Of a DNA stretch of 37,984 nt, positions 17,244 through 26,450 are shown in pieces (the first letter of the stretch is position 1; the number at the start of each line of letters is the position of its first letter). The stretch covers positions 1-37,984 of the forward strand of contig CAICTM010001080.1 in the NCBI GenBank assembly GCA_903772945.1. Direction: 5' to 3'. The stretch is from Seminavis robusta. Its lineage: Eukaryota; Bacillariophyta; Bacillariophyceae; Naviculales; Naviculaceae. The position numbers were made by a program, and so were the translations under genes. The notes below the pieces were generated by a model. That model saw nothing but the letters and a program-made list of their open reading frames with translations, was not told the DNA's origin and did no database searches.

Positions 17244-20200
17244 TCACCCTTCCTCGTCCTCAGAACCAGACGTCCACAGCTCCATCCCAAAATTTCCAAA
17301 CTCCTCATCTTCGCCCTGTAGTAGCAAGTAGTATAGCTCAGTTCGTTCCGAGGACCACGTGACAGAAGTCCCAGCAATCAGAGTTATGTTGTCTTGGCCT
17401 GTTCGACAGTCCCTTGACTGGACCGGAACACATTGTAGATCGCTGCAGCTTGCAATGAAAACTGTGAGCTTCATATCAAAGTTCGTGTGTGCTGTGCACG
17501 TGGTAGCTGTGATGTTGTCACCTGTCCCAATCAGGGAGTAAAAGAGGCCACGACCTGTTGTGTTCCACCCTTCACTATCGCAAGAAGTGGGAACGTTTTC
17601 CTTGAAGGTGGCGCTTCGAGTTGACCCAAAGGTAGTTATTCCATCATCAACATTCAAAGGTCCAATAGTGCCTTCACAGTTGTCATTGGAAGCAGTTTCT
17701 TCTAGTGTAAAGAGAAAATCGCCAGAAACAGGCGAACTTTTGCCATGAACAAGGAAATAATAGATTTGGTTTGGAACGGTGGTCCAAGTCACAGCATTTT
17801 GATCACCGCATGGTGAAGCCTCTGAAACTGAGGTAGGCAGGCATGCTAGATAAGTGCAGTCAGCTCCTTCATAGACGGAAATCCGAGCTGTGAAGTCTGT
17901 GTAGGATGAACAAGTCGATGCTGTCCAGGTTTTGCCTGTACCCACTGCTCGATACCAGATACCAGAAACACTTTCTTGTCCTTCGCCCCCACCAAATCCA
18001 CAAAATGGGATGGACAGTGCGCCTTCAGTTGGAAGTGCACTACCCAAAATTGAAGTTCCGTCAGCTGAAATTGTCGTGGCCTCTTGACACGTTGGAGAAT
18101 TGTGGATCTTTGCATCCTCATAATAAACATTGAAATAGCCGGACCTTTGGCCATAACCATGAACAAGGATGAGATACTCGACACCTGGCTCTGTAAACCA
18201 TGACACGGAACTTTGATCTCTACAGAACTGGTCATTGCCATCAATGCAAACCAACATGTCGCAGGACCCAGTGTACACCGAGATTTGTGTATCGAGAAAA
18301 TCATCTCGACCAATATCTTGCTCAAAATCAGGTATCCCCGCTGTCACATTTGGGCAGGTGGACACAGTCATGGCCCTCCCAGTACCAATAGCTGCATACC
18401 AAAAACCAGTCGATGTATGCCACACTGCATCACCACAGCTGGGAGCACCACCAGCATTGAAGCCAAAATTGAAAGGAGTGTAGTCTTGGAAACCAACCTG
18501 ATTTGGCGGAAGAGTGAAATCCGCCTCGTTCGAAGCACCTTCACAAAATTCATTTTCTTGTGGGAAGTAGAAGGGTTCCGTCCTGCCCGAAGATAATACC
18601 AACCGAAAGCTTGTTTCTGCCATACTGGTGTTGCCGTAAACCAGAAGATAACGAATGGTGTCTGCTTCGGCAGAACTCGAAGCAGCACAAACAAGGGCAC
18701 TGCACGATCCTTCGTACTCAGCAACATTGAACTCATCCGTAACACCTATGTTGAGGGGCGAGAGTTGTCCATCGTATGTGTACCAAACACCAATGCCAGA
18801 TGGCTTTTGCGAATTGTCGTCACATTCTGGGAGTTGTTCCGGGTCCACTAGGCCAGCTCCTTGCAAGGAACTGTCTATTGCATAGCCGCCACCTTCTCTA
18901 AACACAGGCTGCGATATGTTGAAAGCACCCTCACACAGTCCATTCTTTTCTTCCAATATTTCCAACTCAAACTCCCCAGTGTAGAGCCGGTATCCATGAA
19001 TCAAAATGAAGTAGTCCGAGCCAGCTTGTCCAAACCACTGCACATAGCTTTGATCACCACAATGTTGGTCATTCCCGGTAACACAGACTGCGACATCACA
19101 AGGATGTTCATTGAGTGTTCTAACTCCTGCTTCATAAACTGATAGTTGAGTATCATAGTCGGTAACACTACCACAAGTATGAACGCGTAACCAAGCATCG
19201 CCTCCTTTGATGGCAAACCACTGACCTCTACCATTGGTCCTTATGTCTTGGCAAGTGGCCACACTTTCTTCTTGTGTGTTCCTCGATGTGGAATCTCTTA
19301 TTGCCGTGTTGATTTGCACTGGATGTGCTCCTCTGCAAATGTCATTTGTAAAGAAGGATGGTGCCATGGAAGGAGCTGAAGAAGGACTTGCAGTAGTTGG
19401 AGCTTGAGACGGAGCGAGGGTAATGATGACTTTCTTGCGGGAAACTGACACTGACACTGCAATCACCACCACAGCCGCTACAATTAGAAGCAAGAATCCA
19501 ATGGCTAAACAAGTATACTTTTGCCAGTTGGGATACTCTTCGCCTTCCTGTTCGTCAGGAGTTGTTGTTGGCATCACTTCTGCTTGGACCGCATTTGCTA
19601 GAAGTCTTTCCTCTGCATCAATTTCTGCCTGTTGACGAATGGCATCCTCATCGATGATGTCTTCCCCGGGGGTTACCAATTCACCCACAGCCGTGACTTG
19701 CAATATGTCCTTGGAAGATGGCTGTTTATTGGCATCACTGCGATTGCTGTGTATGGCAAAGTCTGAGAAATCTTTTGGGTCTGCAGCTATTATGGCATTT
19801 GGGTCAAAATCACTAGCCCCGACCAGTGCGAATTGGAGACTTTCCGTTCGTTGCAAGGCTTCCCCAGGGGCCCCCTTGTAGGCTCCTGGACGTTGCAGCT
19901 GTTGTTGCTGAATTTGCATGCGCACCTGCATCTGGTCTGTGTTTGGGCTTGGTTCTTCGCTAGTAAACAGCCTACTGTTTTCAGCTTGTTTGGATTTGTT
20001 CGGGTCAGAGTTGCGAAAGAATGCTACCGGTAGGTGAGCACTGCTTTGGCTGTTGTCAACCCAGGCTGGCATTGGCTCTTTGGCTTGCTGTTTGAGGTTT
20101 TCTAATTCAACTAGATGCTCAGCTGCAGCTAGACCAGCTTGTTCTGCCACAATGCCCATAAGAACTTTTCTTTCACTATCAGTGGTCCTGGTAGATATAT

Positions 20201-20453
20201 TTTCTTCGTGTTGTGGCGGTTGGTTACCTTTCAAGTGGCGTCTTGTACCAGAAGGGGTAGAAGAATCAGTGGGAATTTCATTCTTGGCGTTTTCTCGACT
20301 TCTCTTGATGGCAATCTCTTCATCTCTTGCTTGTTGCACGGCTTCCAATTCTGCTCGTTTGATAAGAGCATCAGTGACGGCCTGATCGGGCTTGGGCTCA
20401 TTGCCATCGTTCCTCTTAGGAGGGACGTCGGTTCTGCCTTTTCCTTTCTTCAT
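17244..20453 (-). CDS. Single-pass surface protein with five Cys-rich extracellular repeats
   Basis: 1069 residues from ATG 20453. The N-terminal half (1-312) is charged, Gln-rich and probably cytoplasmic, with coiled-coil potential near 30-55 and 265-290. One transmembrane helix (313-338) is followed by a short Ser/Thr/Pro stalk. The outer part carries five diverged repeats of about 120-150 residues (about 372-500, 505-622, 636-780, 787-920, 923-1060). Their shared skeleton is C-x-G/E-A at the start, G-x-W-(F/Y) in the middle, (A/V)STC with D-(F/T)-x-(I/L)-(S/T)-V-(Y/F), a C-x-x-L-x-C pair, CGDQ followed by VxW, then Y-(F/I)-L-(V/L)-(V/I)-H-G near the end. The fold is probably a beta-sandwich; a role in adhesion, carbohydrate binding or sensing is inference. 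Repeat 2 has lost several Cys. There is no kinase or other enzyme domain. This looks like a diatom-expanded family without a known function. Confidence 0.85.
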   Translation of the reverse strand: MKKGKGRTDVPPKRNDGNEPKPDQAVTDALIKRAELEAVQQARDEEIAIKRSRENAKNEIPTDSSTPSGTRRHLKGNQPPQHEENISTRTTDSERKVLMGIVAEQAGLAAAEHLVELENLKQQAKEPMPAWVDNSQSSAHLPVAFFRNSDPNKSKQAENSRLFTSEEPSPNTDQMQVRMQIQQQQLQRPGAYKGAPGEALQRTESLQFALVGASDFDPNAIIAADPKDFSDFAIHSNRSDANKQPSSKDILQVTAVGELVTPGEDIIDEDAIRQQAEIDAEERLLANAVQAEVMPTTTPDEQEGEEYPNWQKYTCLAIGFLLLIVAAVVVIAVSVSVSRKKVIITLAPSQAPTTASPSSAPSMAPSFFTNDICRGAHPVQINTAIRDSTSRNTQEESVATCQDIRTNGRGQWFAIKGGDAWLRVHTCGSVTDYDTQLSVYEAGVRTLNEHPCDVAVCVTGNDQHCGDQSYVQWFGQAGSDYFILIHGYRLYTGEFELEILEEKNGLCEGAFNISQPVFREGGGYAIDSSLQGAGLVDPEQLPECDDNSQKPSGIGVWYTYDGQLSPLNIGVTDEFNVAEYEGSCSALVCAASSSAEADTIRYLLVYGNTSMAETSFRLVLSSGRTEPFYFPQENEFCEGASNEADFTLPPNQVGFQDYTPFNFGFNAGGAPSCGDAVWHTSTGFWYAAIGTGRAMTVSTCPNVTAGIPDFEQDIGRDDFLDTQISVYTGSCDMLVCIDGNDQFCRDQSSVSWFTEPGVEYLILVHGYGQRSGYFNVYYEDAKIHNSPTCQEATTISADGTSILGSALPTEGALSIPFCGFGGGEGQESVSGIWYRAVGTGKTWTASTCSSYTDFTARISVYEGADCTYLACLPTSVSEASPCGDQNAVTWTTVPNQIYYFLVHGKSSPVSGDFLFTLEETASNDNCEGTIGPLNVDDGITTFGSTRSATFKENVPTSCDSEGWNTTGRGLFYSLIGTGDNITATTCTAHTNFDMKLTVFIASCSDLQCVPVQSRDCRTGQDNITLIAGTSVTWSSERTELYYLLLQGEDEEFGNFGMELWTSGSEDEEG

Positions 20454-21057
20454 CCTTCTATCTTATCTTAGTGCTGCTTTTTTTAAATTAATAATTTATT
20501 GAGGAGCATGCAGTCGACGACCTTTGAAATGAACTATACTAGTATGAGATTGAAGATATCGATACACAGGTATACCGCTGGTACCGCGGTCGTCATCGCC
20601 CTCTCCGATCCGTCTGCGTGCCTCGAGTTCCTTGGCAGCAGATGTTGATAATAATAATAATACTAGTATTATAAAAGATACCGTAGAGCAGGGGGCATGG
20701 GATACGCAGTGATAGGGGACCGCGTGGTTGAACTCAACTTTAAAAAAAAAAATCAAGTAATACATTTATACTTCGTGCTGACAAAAAACGAACCCACTTT
20801 TTGACAGGATTTTGACTGCCCGACAAATTTGACTGTGGATATGCGCACTTATTTCGCGCGCACCCACATGGATAAAAAGTCGTATCCACATGCATGCTGA
20901 CATCACAGAGACATAGAGGGCAAAGTAGAGATATAAGAGGTAGTAGCCAGCATGCCATCTGTCGCATCAGGCCAGCTCTCGGTCCAGTCAAATCCATTCC
21001 AACTTTAGTCAGGCAGCGAGTTTTTCTCCAAAAAGAGAGTCGCATTTATTTTGTGTC
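20454..21057. other. Intergenic region; probable left flank of the Crypton-type element
   Basis: No gene. Upstream of the recombinase ATG, GTGGATA (about 20835) and TATCCAC (about 20884) form an inverted pair around a GCGC-rich stretch (TTTCGCGCGCACC). The element's left boundary should be in this region; Cryptons have no terminal inverted repeats, so it cannot be placed by eye. Confidence 0.4.
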
Positions 21058-23760
21058 ATGGCTCCTCCATCCCAACGTCAACGACGTATACTCAACAGTC
21101 AAAGACAGCAACAAGCAGATGAAGTTGCTGGAATGCAAGGCGCCGCCCATGGCCGCCCAACCTTCCCAGCAGCTGCAGTCGCAACTGGTGGAATGCTACA
21201 CAACCCAGGCACCATCGGCTTGAACGCAAGATTGGCACAAGGTGTGACAGCATTGCGCCAAGAAGACAGACCAGACAACACAAAGAAAGTTTTCGAACCA
21301 AAGATCAAAGAATGGGAACAGTATTGCGAGCTGGTCTACCCTACAGATCCATTCAAATACAATATGACAGCAGAGAAAGTTTATAGATTTATGATTCTAC
21401 AGACCTTTCGTGAGAAGAAACCAAAAGGTGGCTCCAAGGAGGCGCGACAGCTGAGGGAAAGGGGAGAATATTTCGATCTCGAACTCTACAACCAGATTAT
21501 GCTTCCCTTTCTCAATGCAACTAGCTCTGTTGCTCTTCCAGACGTGGTCAATCCAATTGGCAAGTCAGCCTTTGAGCAGTACAAAGCAGTGTTGAAGGGC
21601 ATTCATTCGGATCATGAAACGAAAGGATACACCAACATCCCCTGGACACACATTTGGACTCGCCCATGCACCGAGCTGTACCGCCATGTCAAGGAGCGAG
21701 GACCAAAGCTCAAGAAGAAGAATACCACGAGAAGGTGGATGGCGAGTGGGCGCCATACGCAGTGGTGGAGCGGTTCCCTGAAATCGAGGAGGAGCTCTGG
21801 AAGGATTCGGTGACTGCCACTGGCCACAGACAAGTCAGTGCCAACCTTCGGCATTGGTACTGTGCAAAGCATTTGACAACCGCTGTTTTGCGATGTGAGT
21901 CCTTGCACCGTGCAGATTTAAGCGACTTTCTCACACTGCGACCTCCCAAGATGGACACAGACATTCACCAAATGTCAATGCTCATAAATCAGATTCCCCT
22001 GGGCAAGACCAACAACACTGGACTTAAGCTTTATGGGAGGGCCATTCGGCACAAGGATGTTCGTCTGTGCTCTCAGTCCGGCCTTTCTTTTTATCTTCAA
22101 CATCGCTTTTTCTGTACAGGCGAATTTAAGGGCATGACTACTGAAGAGTGGTGTGACAACAAGCTATGGTTCGATCAGAAGCTGCTGGCCGATTTGAATG
22201 CTGTTGACAAGACAAAGGCCATGAAAAACGACAGCTACGGCAAGCACCTGTGCCGTGTCCTGAGAAGCCTTGGGATGCCGAATCAGAAGAAGCTACATCT
22301 GGGTCGCAACGTTGGAGCCAAGTGGCTGGAAATGTTGGAGGAGGAATCCGAAGAGATACGACGAATGGGGCAGTGGAATCCTTCTGTGTTCGACAGCTCT
22401 TACAGTACGAAGCTACCCATGGGACCAATACGCAAGCTGGCTGGGTATCATGGCAGCTCGAAGATTTACTACAATCCACGAATGACTCTAAAGCCAAGTA
22501 AGGAGCTAATGAAGCAAACACCGATTGGTGAGTGGTGTTTCGATGCATTGGACGCTCTTTTGGAATATGACAGCAAGGGCGAGCATCAGACAGCATTGCA
22601 TGTTTTGAGGTTTTTTTGTGACATGTGCGAAGTCTTCTTGCAAGATGCAGCGGCTATGGTCATCCTTCATCCAGAGAGGGGTATTCATCCCATTTACGAA
22701 CTGATCCCAGTGCTGTCTTCGCCTGAGTTTGCTGTAAGTCCATTTGTTTGTCATGTGCCGACTATGCTACAGCCATGTGCTAACTTGTTTACTTGCTTTA
22801 TAGAGTTTTAAAACTAAGATGACTGATGTTTTGAAAAACGCCAATGATCCAATGGATGCCAATCTAGAAAAGGTGATGCCTGGAGTCCACCAGCGGCTTG
22901 CCGCCAACCATGACGCCATGGTTCAGCTGTCGACCAAGTTGGACGCTTCAACAGAAGAGTTGAAAGAGGTGGTCCAGTTGGGAATTCAGCGCTTAGGACA
23001 AGAGGCCAATCTGAGAAGAACTGACCAGGATCGCCAATTAGGCATCACTTTCTTCCAGATCTCCCAACAGCTGCTTTCAAGGTCGCTCAATGGCGGTGTT
23101 GACAAAAGGGAGAGTACTGCTTTTGCTACACAAGAAACTGAAGATGCCTTACTAACCGGTGTCGAGGAAGGTTGGATCGCTGGAGAGCCTTCTTCGCCTT
23201 CTCAATTGCCAGACACACTTATGGATGAGGAAGATGATGATGGTCCCACTGGAACATCGCCACCAACAGCTGCGACATCACCCCATACAACTGTGACATC
23301 TCCAATTAGAGTGACAGCCACAACAACCCGTACACCAGTTCATCAGAAGCAACAATCAACAACGCAAAAGGGAACCATACCGGAGGATTGGAAGCGCTTC
23401 CAGCTTGTTCCCAAGCACACGTCTTTGTCCAATCTATGGGATGAATGGCATGGTACCGGTACATTTGCTGGCGACATCGGTATTGCAGAAAGAGAAAAGC
23501 GCTGTGGTGCACAGTGGCGAAAACATCTGGACAATCAACAATTCAGTAGAACAAAGCGAATCATCAATGGCATCACTGCCTACTCCAAAAGCAAAGGCCT
23601 CACCACCAACGAAGTTATCGCTGAGCTGGAAGAGCTCTTTAAAGAGAACAAGTTCAGTGTCGGCAACATGGTGGTTTCTCTACAAGAGAAGGACGTCATC
23701 AAAAAAGCAAAGCACAGAGGCCGAAAGAAAAAACAACAGTCTACTACATCCGACGCTTAG
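21058..23760 (+). pseudogene. Crypton-type tyrosine recombinase with GCR1-like domain (one frameshift)
   Basis: ATG 21058 starts an N-terminal core-binding-like segment (to about 21715, frame 1). The protein then continues in frame 3 from about 21717 after a one-base shift inside a CAAGAAGAAGAAT run. A 70-bp intron at 22734-22803 (GTAAGT...TATAG) joins, in phase, to the last exon 22804-23760. Catalytic residues of a tyrosine recombinase are all visible: Arg near 21891-21911 (LRCESLHRADLSDF), Lys at 22005 (LGKTNN), H-x2-R at 22296-22307 (HLGR), Trp at 22374 (MGQW) and Tyr at 22401 (SSYSTKLP). The last exon has a coiled-coil stretch, a Ser/Thr-rich linker and a GCR1_C-like domain (about 23395-23680; LWDEWHG, KRCGAQWRKH, SRTKRIINGI), as known from Cryptons. 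Only the frameshift argues against activity; it may be a sequencing error, decay or true recoding. Confidence 0.8.
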
Positions 23761-24088
23761 CTACTACTGGCTTTCGCCTTCTTCCTTGACAGCAACTCTT
23801 CCTCCAAATGCACAACCTTTTCTTTCAAATCAGTAATCTCTATAGCCATGTTTTCCATCATGTTGCTCATCTCATCAATCGTCTCTTGTAGCTGTTTCTT
23901 TGTTGTCCTTGGTCAATTTTCTTGATGGAGGTCAAGTAGATGGTTCGCTCTTGTTGGCAATCATGCTCCACCTTGATGCGACACATCATTGTCCCGGCAT
24001 ACCCTCGAAATACTCCATAACGATGGTTCACGTACTTTCCGCCTTTGATCCTTACTCTCTCACCGCGTTCATACTCGACCTCCACCAT
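23757..24088 (-). pseudogene. Small KOW-like plus coiled-coil protein (copy A), one frameshift
   Basis: ATG 24088 opens a frame (to 23867) with a basic KOW-like core: RGERVRIKGGKYVNHRYGVF, then GYAGTMMCRIKVEHD and ERTIYLTSIKKI. The frame then closes, but another frame overlapping it from about 23905 encodes a clear coiled coil (KKQLQETIDEMSNMMENM, then LKEKVVHLEEELLSRKKAKA) ending with TAA at 23759-23757. The same domain order in the neighbouring copy B supports one original protein of about 110 residues broken by one indel near 23890-23925. KOW domains bind nucleic acid or protein in NusG/Spt5 and ribosomal proteins, so an RNA/DNA-binding accessory role in transposition is inference. Its stop overlaps the recombinase stop (TAG 23758-23760) on the other strand. 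Confidence 0.6.
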
Positions 24089-24239
24089 TTTGACTACCGA
24101 CTTTGCCGTTGTTTGTTTTTGTTTTTCTTCCAGTTGAAGTTGTGTGCAGGATTGCTTAATTCGAACAGCCGACTACACTAGAACATTGCTGTAAACTGGC
24201 GATTGATGTAAAAATGGCGACTAGTAGGGCTTAACAAAT

Positions 24240-24812
24240 TTAAGTAGAGGACTCGCCTTCTTGACACTCGCTGGCAACCAAATCAGCAAGATCGCGCATG
24301 CTTCTCCTGAGATCTCCATGCTCACGCCTCTCTCTGCCCAACAAGAGACGGAGGTTCTGGATCTCATCTTCCATCTCACGCATCCTGCGGTAGCGAACAA
24401 GGCGCATGTCTCGAGGGACCCAGGCACCAGCAACGGCAATGTCGGCTTCAGAAAATCCCTCTTGAACGGCCACACGAACAGCCATCTGGCGACGACTTGA
24501 AGAAGACTCCACAAAAGGGCAGATGTTGCTGTAACGCACTCGCACCTGGCGAAAATCATGGAGTTGCACAAGGCAGAACACATTTCCACAAGGACGAAGA
24601 AAGCTGGCGACCTGGTGGAGATGAGTGCCACCTTTGATCCAGACAGCATCATCATGACGGTAGTCTTTCTTAACCATAGTGTAAAGTAGTCGTTGGTTTT
24701 TGACTTGGTTTGCAACGAAATTGTGAGGCCATTCCATTGTGCTTCTTGTTGAGGCTACTACTGTACTAGTTATTGTAGAAACAGAGGTGCATCGAACCAT
24801 CATTTTTGTCAT
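24240..24812 (-). CDS. KOW-like plus coiled-coil protein (copy B)
   Basis: 190 residues if started at ATG 24812; ATG 24737 (MEWPHNF) or 24677 (MVKKDYRHDD) are alternatives. The core YRHDDAVWIKGG, then F-x-R-P-C-G-N-V-F-C-L-V, HDF and R-V-R-Y-S-N-I aligns in order with copy A (V-x-IKGG, F, G, C, HD, R, Y, I). A linker with VAVQEGFSEADIAVAG and a strongly charged coiled coil (about 131-175; MREMEDEIQNLRLLLGRERR) follow. It lies 151 bp upstream of copy A on the same strand. No known family is recognised beyond the KOW resemblance. The two copies suggest an old tandem duplication within the element. The frame is intact, so this copy may be the functional one. Confidence 0.65.
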   Translation of the reverse strand: MTKMMVRCTSVSTITSTVVASTRSTMEWPHNFVANQVKNQRLLYTMVKKDYRHDDAVWIKGGTHLHQVASFLRPCGNVFCLVQLHDFRQVRVRYSNICPFVESSSSRRQMAVRVAVQEGFSEADIAVAGAWVPRDMRLVRYRRMREMEDEIQNLRLLLGRERREHGDLRRSMRDLADLVASECQEGESST

Positions 24813-25855
24813 TGGCGAACATGTGCCCGCCAAGTATGCACCTCAATCCGCCTTCTCAACGGAAGCCTGCCCCGCCAAACGTCACCCCAATGCATGACTC
24901 GGTGTCCGAAAGGTCACCTTTCGAATGGTGATTCAGTTTGTTGGTCGCCCTACTCTCCCGTGATTTGAATTTCGCATGCACCATCCCCCTGCCTGCTTGG
25001 TCATTTGTGTCGCTGGCAATCATCGCGTATGTAGAAATCCTACCAAGGGTTTCCCACTTCACCGCATATCCGAGCGCTGACAAATGGTCGAGCTCTGTCA
25101 AGGAAGGTTTTGTCAGTCACGTAGACACCCTACCGGATCCCACCCACCGGATGCAAGACTCAGTCTTTGTCAATAGATAGATAACAAGTAAGTATGCATA
25201 AGAGTTCGCGCTGAGAGATGCACCTTCCAACCTTGCCCAGCACTGTGGTTAGGCGTCCTCTAAATTTGGGGAAAGTGATTGGCAATATTAATGTGGGTTG
25301 TGCAGGCAGCTGCAGGTGGAGCCAGGTACCAAGAAAGAGGGTGAAATGGTCGCCCACACCTGTGTATTGGTAAGACCCCCCTAATATTCACCATGATGTC
25401 TTCAGAGGACTCACTCTGACTCACTCGACTCGTTTACGGGTCCCAGAACGCCCATTAGATTTGCACTGCTTCTTGCATAGTCAGGTTCCGAGAGACGAAG
25501 CTACATGTACGGCTGTACCGTGGAGAGCGGGAACCTGACCACCCAACCAGAAAAGCATACACGCAAGTAATACATGTAGTTGTCCCTACTAGCTGTGGCA
25601 AAGTCGCAACTGGAGCGAAAGTACGAATAGTCAAATATGCATGTATGCGTCTTCTGTATCTCCATTTTTTATTGATTTTAAATCATACATGACGAGCGAA
25701 TCGAATCGAATCATCCAATGCATGCTTGGAGTTGGAAAAATTTCGTCTTTTTGATGTGTGCTTGGCACTTTCCAAGTCTGCCTTGCACGATTCCTTGCTC
25801 GAGCTACTAACTAACCAAGTAGTTGCACCATATCTTACCATTCCACGCCCCAAGT
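24813..25855. other. Intergenic region, no gene seen
   Basis: About 1 kb. No coding frame with recognisable features and no RNA gene. An inverted pair GTACGGC/TGTACCG lies near 25508-25522, and CATGTA/TACATG repeats occur near 25500-25580. The right end of the Crypton-type element should be in the first part. Confidence 0.45.
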
Positions 25856-26450
25856 TTACTCACGATCCATATCGGCTCCCATGGGCGCTTCTTTGTTTGG
25901 CATGGTTCCAGGATAGATTTCCAAGTTTTTTTCTTTGAAAACGTGGTCCAAAGCACGGCATTCTCCCGGGCTGTTGCCATATGTGCACGGTATGAGAGGT
26001 AGGTAGAGAGGTGGAGAGGTAGCAGTGTGTGAGAAATGTAAGTAAGTGGTGTAGCTAGCTAGTTTTTTGTTTGCAGTATACTTACTCGGCACAACAGCCT
26101 ACGGTGGGCATGCACTGTAGACAGACGTAAGCTAGTACTGGTTCAGATTGATGTTCCTTGATAAAAGGGAACGTCTGCACGTTGTAGACACAGCAGACTT
26201 GACTGGATTCGGCACAGAGTACTTGTGGCTTGACGAGTCCCATGTCGCAACACATGCATCCAATCTTGCAGAGTTCGCCATGATCCGGTTTGGTCGTCAG
26301 TCCACAGCCACGGCTTTCCACTCCTGTGGTGCAACAGCAAGAGTTGCGCAAGCAAAGGACATCTCCCTGAGAAAAGCAACAAATGGCAACGTTTTCAAAA
26401 TCAATGCCCGTGTGGCAACAAACCAGCCCGGAGTAAGTCATGCGCGTCAT
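25856..26450 (-). CDS. Small Cys-rich protein, two exons
   Basis: Exon 1 is 26450-26086 and exon 2 is 25970-25856, joined across a 115-bp intron with a perfect GTAAGT donor (26085-26080) and a GGCAACAG acceptor. The product is 159 residues. The apparent stop of the unspliced frame (GAGTAA) is the donor itself. The protein has more than 20 Cys, mostly paired (VCCHTG, AICCF, SCCCTTG, GCMCCDMG, QVCCVYN, TVGCCAD), followed by a charged tail (ECRALDHVFKEKNLEIYPG). It resembles a diatom family of Cys-rich proteins with a CC-x-x-x-x-x-x-F-P centre and a C-x-x-x-P-x-x-x-CC end. No signal peptide is seen with ATG 26450; an upstream exon may exist. Function is unknown; metal binding or disulfide-rich structure is plausible. 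Confidence 0.6.

Larger units (their letters stand above)
21058..24812. mobile_element. Crypton-type tyrosine-recombinase element with convergent KOW/coiled-coil genes
   Basis: A plus-strand tyrosine recombinase with a C-terminal GCR1-like DNA-binding domain meets two minus-strand genes that share a KOW-like core. The recombinase has the Crypton arrangement: no DDE motif, no reverse transcriptase and no visible inverted repeats. Boundaries given are the outer gene ends; the true ends lie outside them and were not determined. The close packing, with stop codons of the inner convergent genes overlapping by three bases, suggests all three genes belong to one element. Confidence 0.6.

Noticed and set aside
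24221..24715. 164-residue minus-strand frame overlapping copy B of the KOW-like gene
   Set aside because: Shadow frame; the +1 frame has the KOW-like core and coiled coil shared with copy A.
24780..24805. GGTTCGATGCACC on the minus strand, resembling a tRNA T-arm
   Set aside because: No matching acceptor or D-arm around it, and it lies inside the KOW-like copy B reading frame. No tRNA was found elsewhere.
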